From PFJX01 sp964542455 (GTDB lineage: Bacteria > Pseudomonadota > Gammaproteobacteria > Burkholderiales > Thiobacillaceae), in the NCBI GenBank assembly GCA_964542455.1, contig CAZIUC010000003.1, forward strand, positions 62,001 through 126,000: a DNA stretch of 64,000 bases. The letters are read 5' to 3'. A model generated the notes under the pieces. It made no database searches and had not been told where the DNA came from. It was given only the letters and a program-made list of their open reading frames with translations. Position numbers and translations under genes: made by a program. Below, in pieces: positions 34,638-43,821 of the stretch (positions are counted from its first letter, which is position 1; every line of letters begins with the position of its first letter).

Positions 34638-36435
34638 GCGCCAGCTCCGTCGCAACCGAAGGTGAACTTATCGGCGCGATCGCGCCGCATTCGCGGAAGA
34701 TGCGCGCCTTGCAGGTGCGGCAGGCGTTGCGGTCCAGGCGTTGGTAGATTTCCTGGATGGCTTCGGTCTTCGAGTCGAACAGATTGGCGCCGCCGATGAT
34801 CTTGAGGGCGCCACTTTCCGCCATCTGCTCCTGCACCGTGTCCTTGACCCGGATGAAGTACAGGCCCCCCCCCGCCGCGCGGCGCTGCTCGGCTTCCTCG
34901 GCCAGATAGTGGGCGCCGGCCATGTCGATGAAGTTGATGCCGTGGGCGACGATGGCGAGATGTTTCTGTTCCGGATGCGCCTGATCCTGAGCCGCCAGGG
35001 ATTCACGGATGTGCGATGTGGCGCCGAAGAACAGGGAGCCGTCAATGCGCACGAAGCGCAGTTGCGGGCATTCCTGCACGTTTTCAGCATCGGTGAACTT
35101 GTGCTTGCTGCTGTATGGGTCGGGAGCGCGCACCCGGACCTGCGGCTTCGAGGTGCGTGACAGATACGCGAACAGGGACAGCAGCACGCCGATGATGATG
35201 GCTTCTTCCAGCGCCAGGAACAGGGTGGAGGCGAAGGTGGTGAGCAGGATGCCGGATTCGGCGCGGCTGGTTTTCAGGACATGAGTAATTTCGTCGAAGT
35301 CGATCAGGCCCCAGGCCACCAGGAACAGGATGCCGGCCATGGCCGCGTTGGGCAGGTATTGCGCCCAGGGCGCCACGAACAACACCAACACCAGCAGGAA
35401 GATGCCGGCGAGCATCGCGGCGATCGGCGTCTTCGCCCCGGCGGCGTAGTTGACGCCACTGCGGTTGAAGGAGCCGGTGGCCACGTAGCCGGAGAAGAAA
35501 CTGCCGAACAGGTTGGACAGCCCCTGGCCGACGAACTCCTGGTTGCCGTCGACATGCTGGCCGGATCGGGCGGCGAGAGCGCGGGCGATGGAGACGGCTT
35601 CGGTCAAGGCCAGTAAAGTCACCGCCACCACGCCGGAGGCCACGGCGCGAATGCTCTCGATATCCAGGCTGGGCGCGGACAGTGGCGGCAATACGTCGGG
35701 CAGCGCGCCCACCGTTGCCAGTTCCACACCTTTCCAGGTGGTGAGCACAGCGGCCACGGCGGAGCCGCCAAGCATGGCAACGATCATGTAGGGCCATTTC
35801 GGCGCCCAGCGTTTTACCGCGATACCCAGCAACAGGGTCGTCAAGCCCACCGCGAACACCCATATATGAACGTCGGAAACATGAGTGAACGTCAGGCTCC
35901 ATGTGTCGGTAAACGACGTGCCGCGCGGGATGCTCAAGCCGGTGAAATGCTTGACCTGGTTGGTCGCGATGAGAATCGCCGCGCCGGCGGTGAAGCCGGT
36001 CACCACCGAATGCGAGATGAAGTTGACCAGGGTGCCGAGCTTCGCCAAGCCCATGCCGATCTGGATCACCCCAACCAGGAAGGTCAGGGTCAAAGCCAGT
36101 TGGACGTAATGGGCGCTACCCGGCTCGGCATGCGGCGAGAGCACCGAGAACAGAACGATGGAGGCCGCCGTGGTGGGGCCGGAGACCAGATGCCAGGACG
36201 AGCCGAAGAGGGCGGCGATGACCGCCGGGATCATGCCGGCATAGAGACCGTATTCCGGCGGCATGCCGGCGATGGTGGCGAATGCCACGCCTTGCGGCAG
36301 GGCGACCAGGGCGCCGGTAAGACCGGCCATCGCGTCGGCCTTGACGGTGCCGCGATTGACGCGCGGCAGCCAGGTGAGGAAGGGCGCCAACGGGCGCAAC
36401 CAGAGGGGTAGTTGTTCAAGGCGTTGCAGTTTCAT
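34630..36435 (-). CDS. SulP-family anion transporter with STAS domain
   Basis: A 601-aa SulP/SLC26 permease with about 12-14 membrane segments (residues 20-430). It carries the family block GLTGALVALPQGVAFATIAG with MPPEYGLYAG, and GPTTAASIVLFSVLSPH. A STAS domain follows (about 450-560; QLRFVRIDGSLFFGA, HLAIVAHGINFIDMAGAHYL). The tail ends with a Cys-containing segment, CRTCKARIFRECGAI, not usual in SulP and possibly metal- or redox-sensitive. Substrates in the family include sulfate and bicarbonate; sequence does not decide. The upstream 178-aa gene and the downstream Usp gene share its orientation, with a sigma-54 promoter ahead of them. Confidence 0.92.
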   Translation of the reverse strand: MKLQRLEQLPLWLRPLAPFLTWLPRVNRGTVKADAMAGLTGALVALPQGVAFATIAGMPPEYGLYAGMIPAVIAALFGSSWHLVSGPTTAASIVLFSVLSPHAEPGSAHYVQLALTLTFLVGVIQIGMGLAKLGTLVNFISHSVVTGFTAGAAILIATNQVKHFTGLSIPRGTSFTDTWSLTFTHVSDVHIWVFAVGLTTLLLGIAVKRWAPKWPYMIVAMLGGSAVAAVLTTWKGVELATVGALPDVLPPLSAPSLDIESIRAVASGVVAVTLLALTEAVSIARALAARSGQHVDGNQEFVGQGLSNLFGSFFSGYVATGSFNRSGVNYAAGAKTPIAAMLAGIFLLVLVLFVAPWAQYLPNAAMAGILFLVAWGLIDFDEITHVLKTSRAESGILLTTFASTLFLALEEAIIIGVLLSLFAYLSRTSKPQVRVRAPDPYSSKHKFTDAENVQECPQLRFVRIDGSLFFGATSHIRESLAAQDQAHPEQKHLAIVAHGINFIDMAGAHYLAEEAEQRRAAGGGLYFIRVKDTVQEQMAESGALKIIGGANLFDSKTEAIQEIYQRLDRNACRTCKARIFRECGAIAPISSPSVATELAHA

Positions 36436-36493
36436 TTGTTATGGGTTCGCTTGCGAAGTGGAATGAATAGAGGTGGCTATGGGCTAGGGGTAT

Positions 36494-37030
36494 TCACCCC
36501 GAGAAGGGGAATTTGGGCGCGGATTTCTCCGGGACGGAGGGCGTTTTCTCGCTGACCAGCACGATCGGCACCGGAGTGCGCGGTGCGCGTCGGGCACGCA
36601 GGAAGGGGCGCAGGGGGTCATCCTCCGTGCCGGATACGGCAAAGAGCAGGCCACGATACAAATTCATGGCTCGTATAACAGCGGCGGTGGAGTCACTCGC
36701 CACTTCTTCTGTCATGCAGTCGATGCCGCGCAGATTCGGCAGGTACTCGGCCAACAGGGTGCGTACGCGCAGGCCATCGTCGCCGATCAACAGCAGATTG
36801 GCCTGCATCCGTTGGCAGGCGCTGATGACATAGGACATGACCGGCGCCGGCAGGCTGCCGCCTACGCCCAGGGCAATCCACTTGCTTGAGGAGGCGAGGG
36901 ACGGCGTAACCAGTTGCACATCGGAGGGGGATAGGGCGGCGTATTTTTCACGGTGTCCGATCCGTTCACCGATGTCGGCGTAAGAGAGGGCATTGAAGGC
37001 TTGTTTGAGTTGTTTGGCCAGGGTGTTCAT
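36494..37030 (-). CDS. unknown protein, first gene of the sigma-54-driven SulP operon
   Basis: About 178 aa from ATG at 37030 (MNTLAKQLKQAFNALSYADI); ATG at 37039 is possible. It is soluble, with a Rossmann-like feel in the middle: WIALGVGGSLPAPVMSYVIS, QANLLLIGDDGLRVRTLLAE. The segment PVPIVLVSEKTP lies near the end. I do not recognise a family. It may bind a nucleotide as Usp proteins do; the neighbouring genes encode a SulP transporter and a Usp. The gene lies 23 bases downstream of the predicted start site of a near-consensus sigma-54 promoter. Confidence 0.7.
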   Translation of the reverse strand: MNTLAKQLKQAFNALSYADIGERIGHREKYAALSPSDVQLVTPSLASSSKWIALGVGGSLPAPVMSYVISACQRMQANLLLIGDDGLRVRTLLAEYLPNLRGIDCMTEEVASDSTAAVIRAMNLYRGLLFAVSGTEDDPLRPFLRARRAPRTPVPIVLVSEKTPSVPEKSAPKFPFSG

Positions 37031-37063
37031 GAGCGGCATTCCAGTGATGCATCAATTGCCTAT

Positions 37064-37079
37064 CGCAAGCGGCGTGCCA
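37064..37079 (-). promoter_or_regulatory. sigma-54 (-24/-12) promoter for the SulP operon
   Basis: On the minus strand TGGCACG-CCGC-TTGCG, an essentially perfect match to TGGCACG-N4-TTGCW. It points at the 178-aa gene, SulP and Usp. A 40-bp perfect palindrome about 55-95 bases further upstream is a suitable activator site. Confidence 0.85.
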
Positions 37080-37132
37080 TCGCCAATAAACTCATAACCA
37101 ATTGTTTATATTGGTATTTTTTATTTTCTCTA

Positions 37133-37172
37133 TTTTGGTGAAATGTTTCTTTTATGAAACATTTCACCAAAA
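37133..37172. promoter_or_regulatory. 40-bp perfect palindrome, candidate activator binding site
   Basis: Arms TTTTGGTGAAATGTTTC and GAAACATTTCACCAAAA flank TTTTAT in an AT-rich intergenic region. The centre TGTTTC-N6-GAAACA resembles other candidate sites at 44886 (TGTTGC-N5-GCAACA) and 49079 (TGTTGC-N5-GAAAC). A further half-site cluster TTGAAACATGTTTC lies at about 37223-37236. It is placed between the sigma-54 promoter for SulP and the divergent histidine kinase/activator operon. Confidence 0.75.
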
Positions 37173-37252
37173 CCCGAATATAAGTAACTGATTTAGTAAG
37201 ACTCTCGCAAAACGTTTAATATTTGAAACATGTTTCCAGACTGAAACGCAGC

Positions 37253-38716
37253 ATGTCCAGCATCCGCAACAAGATCACCACCATCTACCTCGCCCTGGCG
37301 CTTGGCGTCGGCGTTTTCGTGCTGTTCGCCTCGGCCAGCCTGCACTTCCTGGAACAACGCATGACCGAGGGGGGGGCAATCGCCGCGTTCCAGGAAACCG
37401 CCCAGGAGATGCGCCGCCACGAGAAGAATTTTTTTCTCTACCGCGCCCAGGCCGACCGTGACGCCGCGCACGATCTGGCGGTGGAACTGGAGTGGCGACT
37501 GAACAAGGATCACGCGGTTATTGCCGAACTGGCGACAGCTGACGACTTGCTCGCACTGACCCGGTCACTGACGCGCTATCGCCGCCTGCTCGATGATGAC
37601 GCGCGGGCCGAATCCGAATTGCGTGGCGCGGGCCACGAGATTCTGACCCACAGCGAGAGCCTGGCTGAGCGTGAGCGCGCCACCTTGAGCGGCAGCGTGC
37701 GGCAGTCGCGTCACGCCCTGCTCTGGTCGGTCGGGGTGCTGGTGCTGCTGGCGTTGGCTGGTGGTCAGATGCTTTATCGCGTGGTAGTGCGCCCTTTGCG
37801 GCAACTGGAGAAACAAGTCGAGCCTTTGGCGCATGGGGAATTCCGCGCCTTCTCCATGGTGTCGAAGGATCGCGAGATCGTCTCCTTCACCCAGGCACTC
37901 AATCACATGCTGGAAGCGCTCGAATTGCACCGCCGCCTGGTGCTGCAATCGGAAAAACTCGCCTCGCTGGGCACGCTGGCCTCCGGCGTGGCGCACGAAC
38001 TCAATAATCCGCTCGGCAATATTTCCGGTGCCGCCCAGATCGCGCTGGAAGAAATCGAATCGCTGCCGGAAGCCGAGCGTGAGGAGTTGCGCGGCTGGCT
38101 GGTCCAGATCGACGACGAAACCCAGCGTGCCCGCCAGATCGTGCGCACCCTGCTTGACTACAGCCGCCGCCCCGGCCATGAGAACCGTCCCACACCGCTG
38201 CTCGGTGTGCTGGAAAAGAGCCTGCTGTTGTTGCGCCCACGTCTGCCGGCGGACGACAGCGTCAGCTACGAAGTGCCGGCCGAACTCATGCTCTGCATCG
38301 ACCCGCAGCGAATGCAGCAGGTGTTCATCAACTTGATTCAGAACGCGCTCGATGCCGGCGGCGATGCCGTGCATGTCCACGTCGAGGCCACCGCCGCCGC
38401 GCCGCACGACTGGCCGCCACCCGATCTGGCGCATGACATGGCGCTGGGGCAGGCGCAGATGCTTGGCGCAGCGATCAGCGAGGCCCGCGCGGTGCTTATC
38501 CGCGTTCGTGACGATGGTCCCGGCATTCCCGCCGAGCGTATCGGCCAGGTATTCGACCCTTTTTTTACCACCCATGCGCCGGGAGAAGGCACCGGCCTGG
38601 GGCTCTATATCGTGGCCGAGATCGTCCAGGAACATGGCGGCGCCATCGCCGTGACCAGCCAGCCCGGCGCCGGCGCCTGTTTCAGCCTGTGGTTGCCGTG
38701 TGGAGGGGTGAAATGA
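37253..38716 (+). CDS. membrane sensor histidine kinase
   Basis: About 487 aa from ATG at 37253 (MSSIRNKITTIYLALALGVG). Two membrane segments (about residues 11-30 and 160-180) flank a helical periplasmic domain. A HAMP-like linker (VVRPLRQLEKQVEPLAHGEF), HisKA (LASGVAHELNNPLGNISGAA) and HATPase (INLIQNALDAGGDAVHVHVE, VRDDGPGIPAERIGQVFDPF, GEGTGLGLYIVAEIVQEHGG) follow. The stop overlaps the next gene's ATG (ATGA), so it is coupled to the sigma-54 activator downstream. Confidence 0.92.
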   Translation: MSSIRNKITTIYLALALGVGVFVLFASASLHFLEQRMTEGGAIAAFQETAQEMRRHEKNFFLYRAQADRDAAHDLAVELEWRLNKDHAVIAELATADDLLALTRSLTRYRRLLDDDARAESELRGAGHEILTHSESLAERERATLSGSVRQSRHALLWSVGVLVLLALAGGQMLYRVVVRPLRQLEKQVEPLAHGEFRAFSMVSKDREIVSFTQALNHMLEALELHRRLVLQSEKLASLGTLASGVAHELNNPLGNISGAAQIALEEIESLPEAEREELRGWLVQIDDETQRARQIVRTLLDYSRRPGHENRPTPLLGVLEKSLLLLRPRLPADDSVSYEVPAELMLCIDPQRMQQVFINLIQNALDAGGDAVHVHVEATAAAPHDWPPPDLAHDMALGQAQMLGAAISEARAVLIRVRDDGPGIPAERIGQVFDPFFTTHAPGEGTGLGLYIVAEIVQEHGGAIAVTSQPGAGACFSLWLPCGGVK

Positions 38717-40140
38717 ATCGGCGCGCCACCCATGTCCCCTCTTTCCCCAAAGGGGGGGAGTGCCCATTGCCCACCGTTGCCATGACCCCCACCCCCGCCC
38801 GCGTCCTGGTCGTCGACGATGAAGCCGCCGCCCTGAAAACCCTTTCCCACCTGCTGCGCAAGGAAGGCTACGAAGTTGCCGCCTGCCAGAGCGGCGCCGC
38901 CGCCCTGACGGAGTTGCAGCAGCGCGAATTCGATGTGGTGCTCACCGACCTGCGCATGAAAGGCGTGGACGGTATGGAGGTGCTGCGTCGCGCGCGCGAG
39001 TTGCAGGCGGACTGCGAGGTCATCGTCATTACCGGCCACGCCACCCTGGATTCCGCCGTGGAGGCGATGAAGGAAGGTGCCTTCCACTACATCGCCAAGC
39101 CCTATCGCATCGACGAGGTGCGCCAGGTGGTGAAAGGCGCGCTCGACGTGGTGCTGCTCAAGCGTGAGAACCGCAGCCTCAAGCGCCGTATCGAGGGCTA
39201 CGAGGGTAGCCTCAACATTGTCACGCAGGACGCGGTGATGTTGCGTCTGCTCGATACCGCCCGCCAGGTCGGGCCGACCGATTGCAATGTCCTGGTCAGC
39301 GGCGAGTCCGGTACCGGCAAGGAATTGCTTGCGCGCTACCTGCACAACCACAGTGAGCGCGTTGATCAGCGTTTTATCGGAGTGAACTGCGGCGCCCTGC
39401 AGGAGGAGTTGCTCGCCAACGAACTGTTCGGCCACGAGAAGGGCGCTTTTACGGGCGCCGACCGGCAGAAGCACGGTCTTATCGAAATGGCGGAGGGGGG
39501 CACCCTGTTCCTCGACGAGATCACGGAAATGTCGCCCGCCATGCAGGTCAAGCTGCTGCGCGTCCTGCAGGAACGCGAACTGCTGCGGGTCGGCGGTACC
39601 GAGCCGGTGGCGGTGGACGCGCGCTTCATCGCGGCGACCAATCGCGATCTCCAGGAAAGCGTCGATAACGGCCGTTTTCGCGCCGATCTCTACTTTCGTC
39701 TCAACGTAGTCAACCTCGCTCTGCCTCCCTTACGCGCGCGGCGAGAAGATGTGCCCTTGCTGGCCTACTATTTCCTGAAGAAATTTGCCCTGGCGATGTC
39801 CAAGCCGGTCGCCGACATCGCCCCCGACGCATTGCGCCTGCTCAATCGCTACGACTACCCCGGCAACGTGCGCGAGCTCGCCAACCTGATCGAACGCGGC
39901 GTCGCCCTGGCGCGCGGCCCCACACTGGAACTGGCGCATCTGCCGGAAAGCCTGCGCACCCTTTCTGTGCGCATTGCCGTGTCGGCAAGCAGCGAACTGC
40001 GGACACTGGAAAAGAATGAGGCCGCCCACATTGCCCAGGTGCTTGAATACACCGGCGGCAACCGCAACCAGGCGGCGGACATTCTCGGAATCGATCGGGT
40101 TTCCCTGTGGCGGCGGATCAAACGGTTTGGCCTTGAATGA
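38713..40140 (+). CDS. NtrC-family sigma-54-dependent response regulator
   Basis: A receiver domain (VLVVDDEAAALKTLSHLL, phospho-Asp in VVLTDLRMKGVDG, YIAKPYRIDE), an AAA+ domain with Walker A GESGTGKELLARYL, the sigma-54 contact loop GAFTGA (HEKGAFTGADRQKHG) and GTLFLDEI, and a Fis-type HTH (NQAADILGIDRVSLWRRIKR). Two starts are possible: ATG at 38713 overlapping the kinase stop, or ATG at 38782 (MTPTPARVLVV), which aligns with the paralogue at 48981. The extra 23 residues are encoded by a palindromic repeat, so the shorter form may be ancestral. Confidence 0.94.
   Translation: MNRRATHVPSFPKGGECPLPTVAMTPTPARVLVVDDEAAALKTLSHLLRKEGYEVAACQSGAAALTELQQREFDVVLTDLRMKGVDGMEVLRRARELQADCEVIVITGHATLDSAVEAMKEGAFHYIAKPYRIDEVRQVVKGALDVVLLKRENRSLKRRIEGYEGSLNIVTQDAVMLRLLDTARQVGPTDCNVLVSGESGTGKELLARYLHNHSERVDQRFIGVNCGALQEELLANELFGHEKGAFTGADRQKHGLIEMAEGGTLFLDEITEMSPAMQVKLLRVLQERELLRVGGTEPVAVDARFIAATNRDLQESVDNGRFRADLYFRLNVVNLALPPLRARREDVPLLAYYFLKKFALAMSKPVADIAPDALRLLNRYDYPGNVRELANLIERGVALARGPTLELAHLPESLRTLSVRIAVSASSELRTLEKNEAAHIAQVLEYTGGNRNQAADILGIDRVSLWRRIKRFGLE
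38736..38758. repeat. C/G palindromic repeat at the kinase-regulator junction
   Basis: CCCCTCTTTCCCCAAAGGGG with extra G residues, of the same type as the hairpins at 2271, 52904 and 57295. It lies between the two possible start codons of the sigma-54 activator. Confidence 0.65.
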
Positions 40141-40153
40141 ACCCGTGGCCAGG

Positions 40154-40181
40154 AAAAAAGCCGGCATATGCCGGCTTTTTT
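40154..40181. terminator. bidirectional rho-independent terminator
   Basis: AAAAAAGCCGGCATATGCCGGCTTTTTT is a perfect hairpin between the sigma-54 activator gene and the convergent Rieske gene. Confidence 0.93.
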
Positions 40182-40237
40182 GTCTTCACCGCTCGTAATG
40201 AGTCAGCCCCATCCATGCCAATGCGCGGGGTAAGGCT

Positions 40238-40942
40238 TCAGCAGGCAGGCACGATTTCGCTGTATTTGCTGAGCGGAACGCAGGCGGTCTTGTTACCGAC
40301 ATCCAGGCGATACCCGCCACGGCCATAGCGAGCGTTGAGATCGCCCTTGAAGGTTTTGAAGAAGCGTTTGATGTACTCCATGCCCATGATGCCGTCTGCG
40401 GTCAGTTCGTCACTGACCGGGTCATAGGTCAGACTGACCGGAAGCAGCGGCATGGTGGCGGGGCCGCTGAGCACTTTGGCGCCCTCGGTGGGCTCGAAAA
40501 CGCTGGCATGGGCACAGCAAACGATCTTGCCGGGGGCACCGGCCAGTCCACTGACATCGGCGGCATAGCGCAGATAGGTCACTTCCGGTTGTGGGTAACT
40601 CAACTGGTGCGTGCAGATGGCCACGAAGGCCACGAACTGGCCCTTGGGGCCGACACCACCCTTCCATTTGTAGTCGCCGTCCTCATTTTTCAGTGCCAGG
40701 TCGGATTGAGAAGGGCGGTCACCCAGGTTGATGAGAAAACAGGGCACACCGGCAACCGGGTAGGAAAACACCATCGCCTCGTCGGTCGGAATTTCCGCAC
40801 CTTTGAGGGGGGCGCCAAATTTGTTGGTCAGTTTCGCGGGAGGGAACGACTCGAAGCTGGCCGCGACCGCCATCTGGTCCCAATTGGCCAGAGCCAGCGC
40901 CGCGCTGCCCGCGCAAACCTTTACGAATCCACGTCTATCCAT
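40238..40942 (-). CDS. Tat-exported Rieske iron-sulfur protein
   Basis: A 234-aa protein beginning MDRRGFVKVCAGSAALALA, a Tat-type signal (RRGFVKV), so it is exported folded with its cofactor. The Rieske ligands are visible as C110-T-H112 and C142-C-A-H145. The two cysteines that form the disulfide in bc1-type Rieske proteins are replaced (S115 and A144), so this is a divergent type. It follows the FCSD-like flavoprotein gene by about 75 bases on the same strand. It may accept or pass electrons from that flavoprotein; this is inference. Confidence 0.85.
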   Translation of the reverse strand: MDRRGFVKVCAGSAALALANWDQMAVAASFESFPPAKLTNKFGAPLKGAEIPTDEAMVFSYPVAGVPCFLINLGDRPSQSDLALKNEDGDYKWKGGVGPKGQFVAFVAICTHQLSYPQPEVTYLRYAADVSGLAGAPGKIVCCAHASVFEPTEGAKVLSGPATMPLLPVSLTYDPVSDELTADGIMGMEYIKRFFKTFKGDLNARYGRGGYRLDVGNKTACVPLSKYSEIVPAC

Positions 40943-41017
40943 TTAGATATTCTCCGAAGAAAAAGCCGCCCCGGAGGGCGGCTGATTGATTCAAACGAGC
41001 GTGACAGACTACGCCGA

Positions 41018-42382
41018 TCAGGCGTTGAACATGTCGCGGTAGATGCCGCGCGCCCATTCCAGGGTCGCCTGGCCGTAGGCCGTGCTGCGGTTCTCGAAGG
41101 TCTTGGTGTCCTTGGAGAAGCCGGTGATGGCGTCCTTGGCGGCGTCATAGTCGTAGCCGGCATCCACGGAAATGGCTTCCGCGGGATCGGCGTTGACCAT
41201 GGAGTAGCAAATGGTACGCGGCGGGGTGAAGACCGGCTCCTTGCCCTGGGCGCGCGCCGCCAGCACCTTGGCCACGTTGTGGCCTTCGGTGTTGGCGGTG
41301 TTGCCGGACTTGGAGTAGGGGTGGGGGCGGGAGTCGCCAGTCACATATACGAACGGGTCGCCGATGATGTTGTTGAAGCGCACATCGATGTTGGCTTCCT
41401 TCTGGTTGGTCTTCTGGGTGTCGCCCATCAGGCCCAGATGTTCGATCAAGGTGGAGCCGCGGCAATTGGCATAGATGGCGGCGTCATCGAACTTGAATTC
41501 GTCGAATTCGGTCTTGATGATGCGTTTTTCCACGTCCACGCCCAGCACGCCCTGGTTCGGCTTCCACTCGATGTAGTCCTTGTACAGCTCGTCGAAGGCG
41601 GCATGGAAGCCGACTTTCTTGATGGTGATCTCGGGGTTGGCGTCCAGCACCAGGACTTTGCCCTTGATCTTGTTCTTCTTGAAGATGGAAGCGATCAGGC
41701 AGGCGCGCTCGTAAGGGCCGGGCAGGCAACGGTAGTTGCCGGAAGGCACGGTCTGGACGAAGACGCCGCCCTCGAACTCGTCCAGCTTGCGCTTGATGGT
41801 GACGTGCTCGGTGGGGGAGATGAAACCGCCGGGATAGCGCTGGCGCAAAGCGGCCTGAACGCCCGCGTCCTTGACGCCGATCTTGTCGTAGTCGTAGGAA
41901 ACGCCGGGGGCGACGACCAGGAAGTCATAGTGGATGTCGCCCTCGCTGGTGGCCAGCATCTTGCTGGAGCGGTCGAGGCCGGTGACCGTGGCGTTGAAGT
42001 AGATGTAATTGTTGTTGACGGCGGCATCCAGGAAACTGTGCTCGGCCAGGAATTCCAGGTTGATGACGCCCGCGTACCACATGTTGCTGGCGAAGCAGGA
42101 GGAGTACATGTCGCGCTTTTCCACCAGCACGACGTCGAAATTCGGGTATTCCTTCTTGGCATACTTGGCGATGGTGAGGCCAGAGGTGCCACCACCTACG
42201 ACGACCAGGCGCGGGCCTTTGGCCTTGGGCAGGTTAGCCATCATGCCGCTGGAAACAGCGGCCGACTTGTCGCCGCCGGCCATGGCTGATCCGGTCACAC
42301 CCGTGGCGCAGCCGGCGGTACCGGCGGCCAGCACGGCGCCGCCCATTTTCAGAAAATTGCGTCTGTCGAGGTTTTGAGTCAT
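41018..42382 (-). CDS. FCSD-like FAD-dependent oxidoreductase (sulfide dehydrogenase flavoprotein family)
   Basis: A 454-aa protein, start MTQNLDRRNFLKMGGAVLAA with a Tat motif (DRRNFLK) and a possible lipobox (AAGTAGC); ATG is preceded by AGGAGA. The FAD-binding motif PRLVVVGGGTSGLTIAKYA lies near residue 58. YRCLPGPYERACLIA matches the conserved Cys-containing segment of flavocytochrome c sulfide dehydrogenase flavoproteins. GDPFVYVTGDSRPHPYSKSG matches the second FAD region. It was probably anchored or free in the periplasm, oxidising sulfide or a related reduced sulfur compound. No cytochrome subunit gene adjoins it; a Rieske gene does instead. Confidence 0.88.
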   Translation of the reverse strand: MTQNLDRRNFLKMGGAVLAAGTAGCATGVTGSAMAGGDKSAAVSSGMMANLPKAKGPRLVVVGGGTSGLTIAKYAKKEYPNFDVVLVEKRDMYSSCFASNMWYAGVINLEFLAEHSFLDAAVNNNYIYFNATVTGLDRSSKMLATSEGDIHYDFLVVAPGVSYDYDKIGVKDAGVQAALRQRYPGGFISPTEHVTIKRKLDEFEGGVFVQTVPSGNYRCLPGPYERACLIASIFKKNKIKGKVLVLDANPEITIKKVGFHAAFDELYKDYIEWKPNQGVLGVDVEKRIIKTEFDEFKFDDAAIYANCRGSTLIEHLGLMGDTQKTNQKEANIDVRFNNIIGDPFVYVTGDSRPHPYSKSGNTANTEGHNVAKVLAARAQGKEPVFTPPRTICYSMVNADPAEAISVDAGYDYDAAKDAITGFSKDTKTFENRSTAYGQATLEWARGIYRDMFNA

Positions 42383-42534
42383 TGATGTGTCTCCTGCTTT
42401 ATGGTCGAAAATTGATGAACTGGCCCATACAACTGGCCCATGCCTGGGTGAGGAATAACTACTACTGGAATGGGCTCTCGCGCATCCTAGGCCCGACCAG
42501 GTCAAGCAAAGGTTGTTGTCAGGTAAAGGATTGG

Positions 42535-43821
42535 TTAAGACGCGCTGGATTCAGGACGAAACAGCAATGAGACCGTGGTGCCGTATCCCGACACGCTTTC
42601 TATGCGCGTCTCCCAACCGTTCAAGTCACAAATGCGTTTGACCAGGGAGAGGCCGATACCGGAGCCGGTGGAATTCGTGCCCCGGTAATGGCGCTGGAAG
42701 ACTTCTCGCAGATCGCTTGCCGCGATGCCAGAACCGCTGTCACGGATGACCAGGCGATCCGGTTCCAGGCGCATGTCGATCCGCATGGAGCCGGAGCCGG
42801 CATGTTGAAAAGCGTTGCCCACCAGATTGTCCACCACGACCACCGCCAGTATTCGGGCTACCGAAAGCACGAGGTGTTGCGGGATGTCCATGACAATATC
42901 CAGGGGCCTGTCCCGATTCAGGGCGCGATATTTTTCGATGGATTCGCGTACGACATCGGCCATGTCGCAGCTTTCGTTCTCGCCGGGCAGGGTGCTTTCC
43001 TTGCGTGCCAGGTGCAACAGGGCGCTGGTCAGGTCAGCCATGTCGCGGCTGGCGCGCTCGATGCGGGCGAGGCGCTGGCGCTGCCCCGGGTTCAAAGCTG
43101 CATCTTCTTCCAGCACTTCCACCGCGCCGCGAATGATGGCCAGGGGCGTGCGCAGTTCATGGCTTACATTGGAGGTGAAATCACGCTCACGCGCCATGCA
43201 ACTCTGGATGCCGGCCAGGGTGCGATCGAAGATCAGCGCCAGTTCTTCCACTTCATCGAGCGATCCATTGGCACATTCGCTGGCCGCCGCGCCATAGGGG
43301 CCGGCGGCGCTGACGCGTGCCGCCAGCGCGGTCACCGGCGCCACAACGCGCCGCGCCAACCAGAACCCGCCCAGCGCCGCCAGCAAGGTCATGACCAGGG
43401 TGCCCACCCCCAAAAACGCCATAAACGTCTGTTCCCGCTGCTGCTGTAGCGACTCGTTGAACAGGAAGATGTATCGGTTGCCGTGGCGTTCTGTCGCCAT
43501 TGCCCGATATGACTGGCCATTCATGAGGATGTCGTGCTTGCCTGAGGCAAGCGTATGCAAGACTGGCGGGAGAGTGGCATCGGTTTTGCCGCCGTCGAGA
43601 ACATAACCGCTGATGGTCAGGGTGAAGGGCAGCGGCGCCTTGGGATTACGTTCCAGCCTGGCCAGGTAATCCTGCATTTCCGCTTGCAGGGTTTCATCCA
43701 TGAGGCGCTGCCCCAGGTCGTGGGCAAAGACAAATACCCCGACGCAGATAAGCAGGCTGAGGAGGGCGCCGAAACCGGCGAAATGGAGGGCTACGCGAAA
43801 GCGGAAACTACGTCGCAGCAT
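42535..43821 (-). CDS. membrane sensor histidine kinase
   Basis: A 428-aa protein starting MLRRSFRFRVALHFAGFG; the longer in-frame upstream extension is a shadow of the regulator gene. Two membrane segments (about 12-35 and 150-172) flank a periplasmic domain of about 110 residues. HAMP, HisKA (TSNVSHELRTPLAIIRGAVE) and HATPase (DNLVGNAFQHAGSGSMRI, IRDSGSGIAASDLREVFQRH, STGSGIGLSLVKRICDLNGW) are intact. It overlaps the OmpR-type regulator gene by 14 bases. It is transcribed toward the FCSD gene, which begins about 150 bases beyond its stop. Confidence 0.93.
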   Translation of the reverse strand: MLRRSFRFRVALHFAGFGALLSLLICVGVFVFAHDLGQRLMDETLQAEMQDYLARLERNPKAPLPFTLTISGYVLDGGKTDATLPPVLHTLASGKHDILMNGQSYRAMATERHGNRYIFLFNESLQQQREQTFMAFLGVGTLVMTLLAALGGFWLARRVVAPVTALAARVSAAGPYGAAASECANGSLDEVEELALIFDRTLAGIQSCMARERDFTSNVSHELRTPLAIIRGAVEVLEEDAALNPGQRQRLARIERASRDMADLTSALLHLARKESTLPGENESCDMADVVRESIEKYRALNRDRPLDIVMDIPQHLVLSVARILAVVVVDNLVGNAFQHAGSGSMRIDMRLEPDRLVIRDSGSGIAASDLREVFQRHYRGTNSTGSGIGLSLVKRICDLNGWETRIESVSGYGTTVSLLFRPESSAS

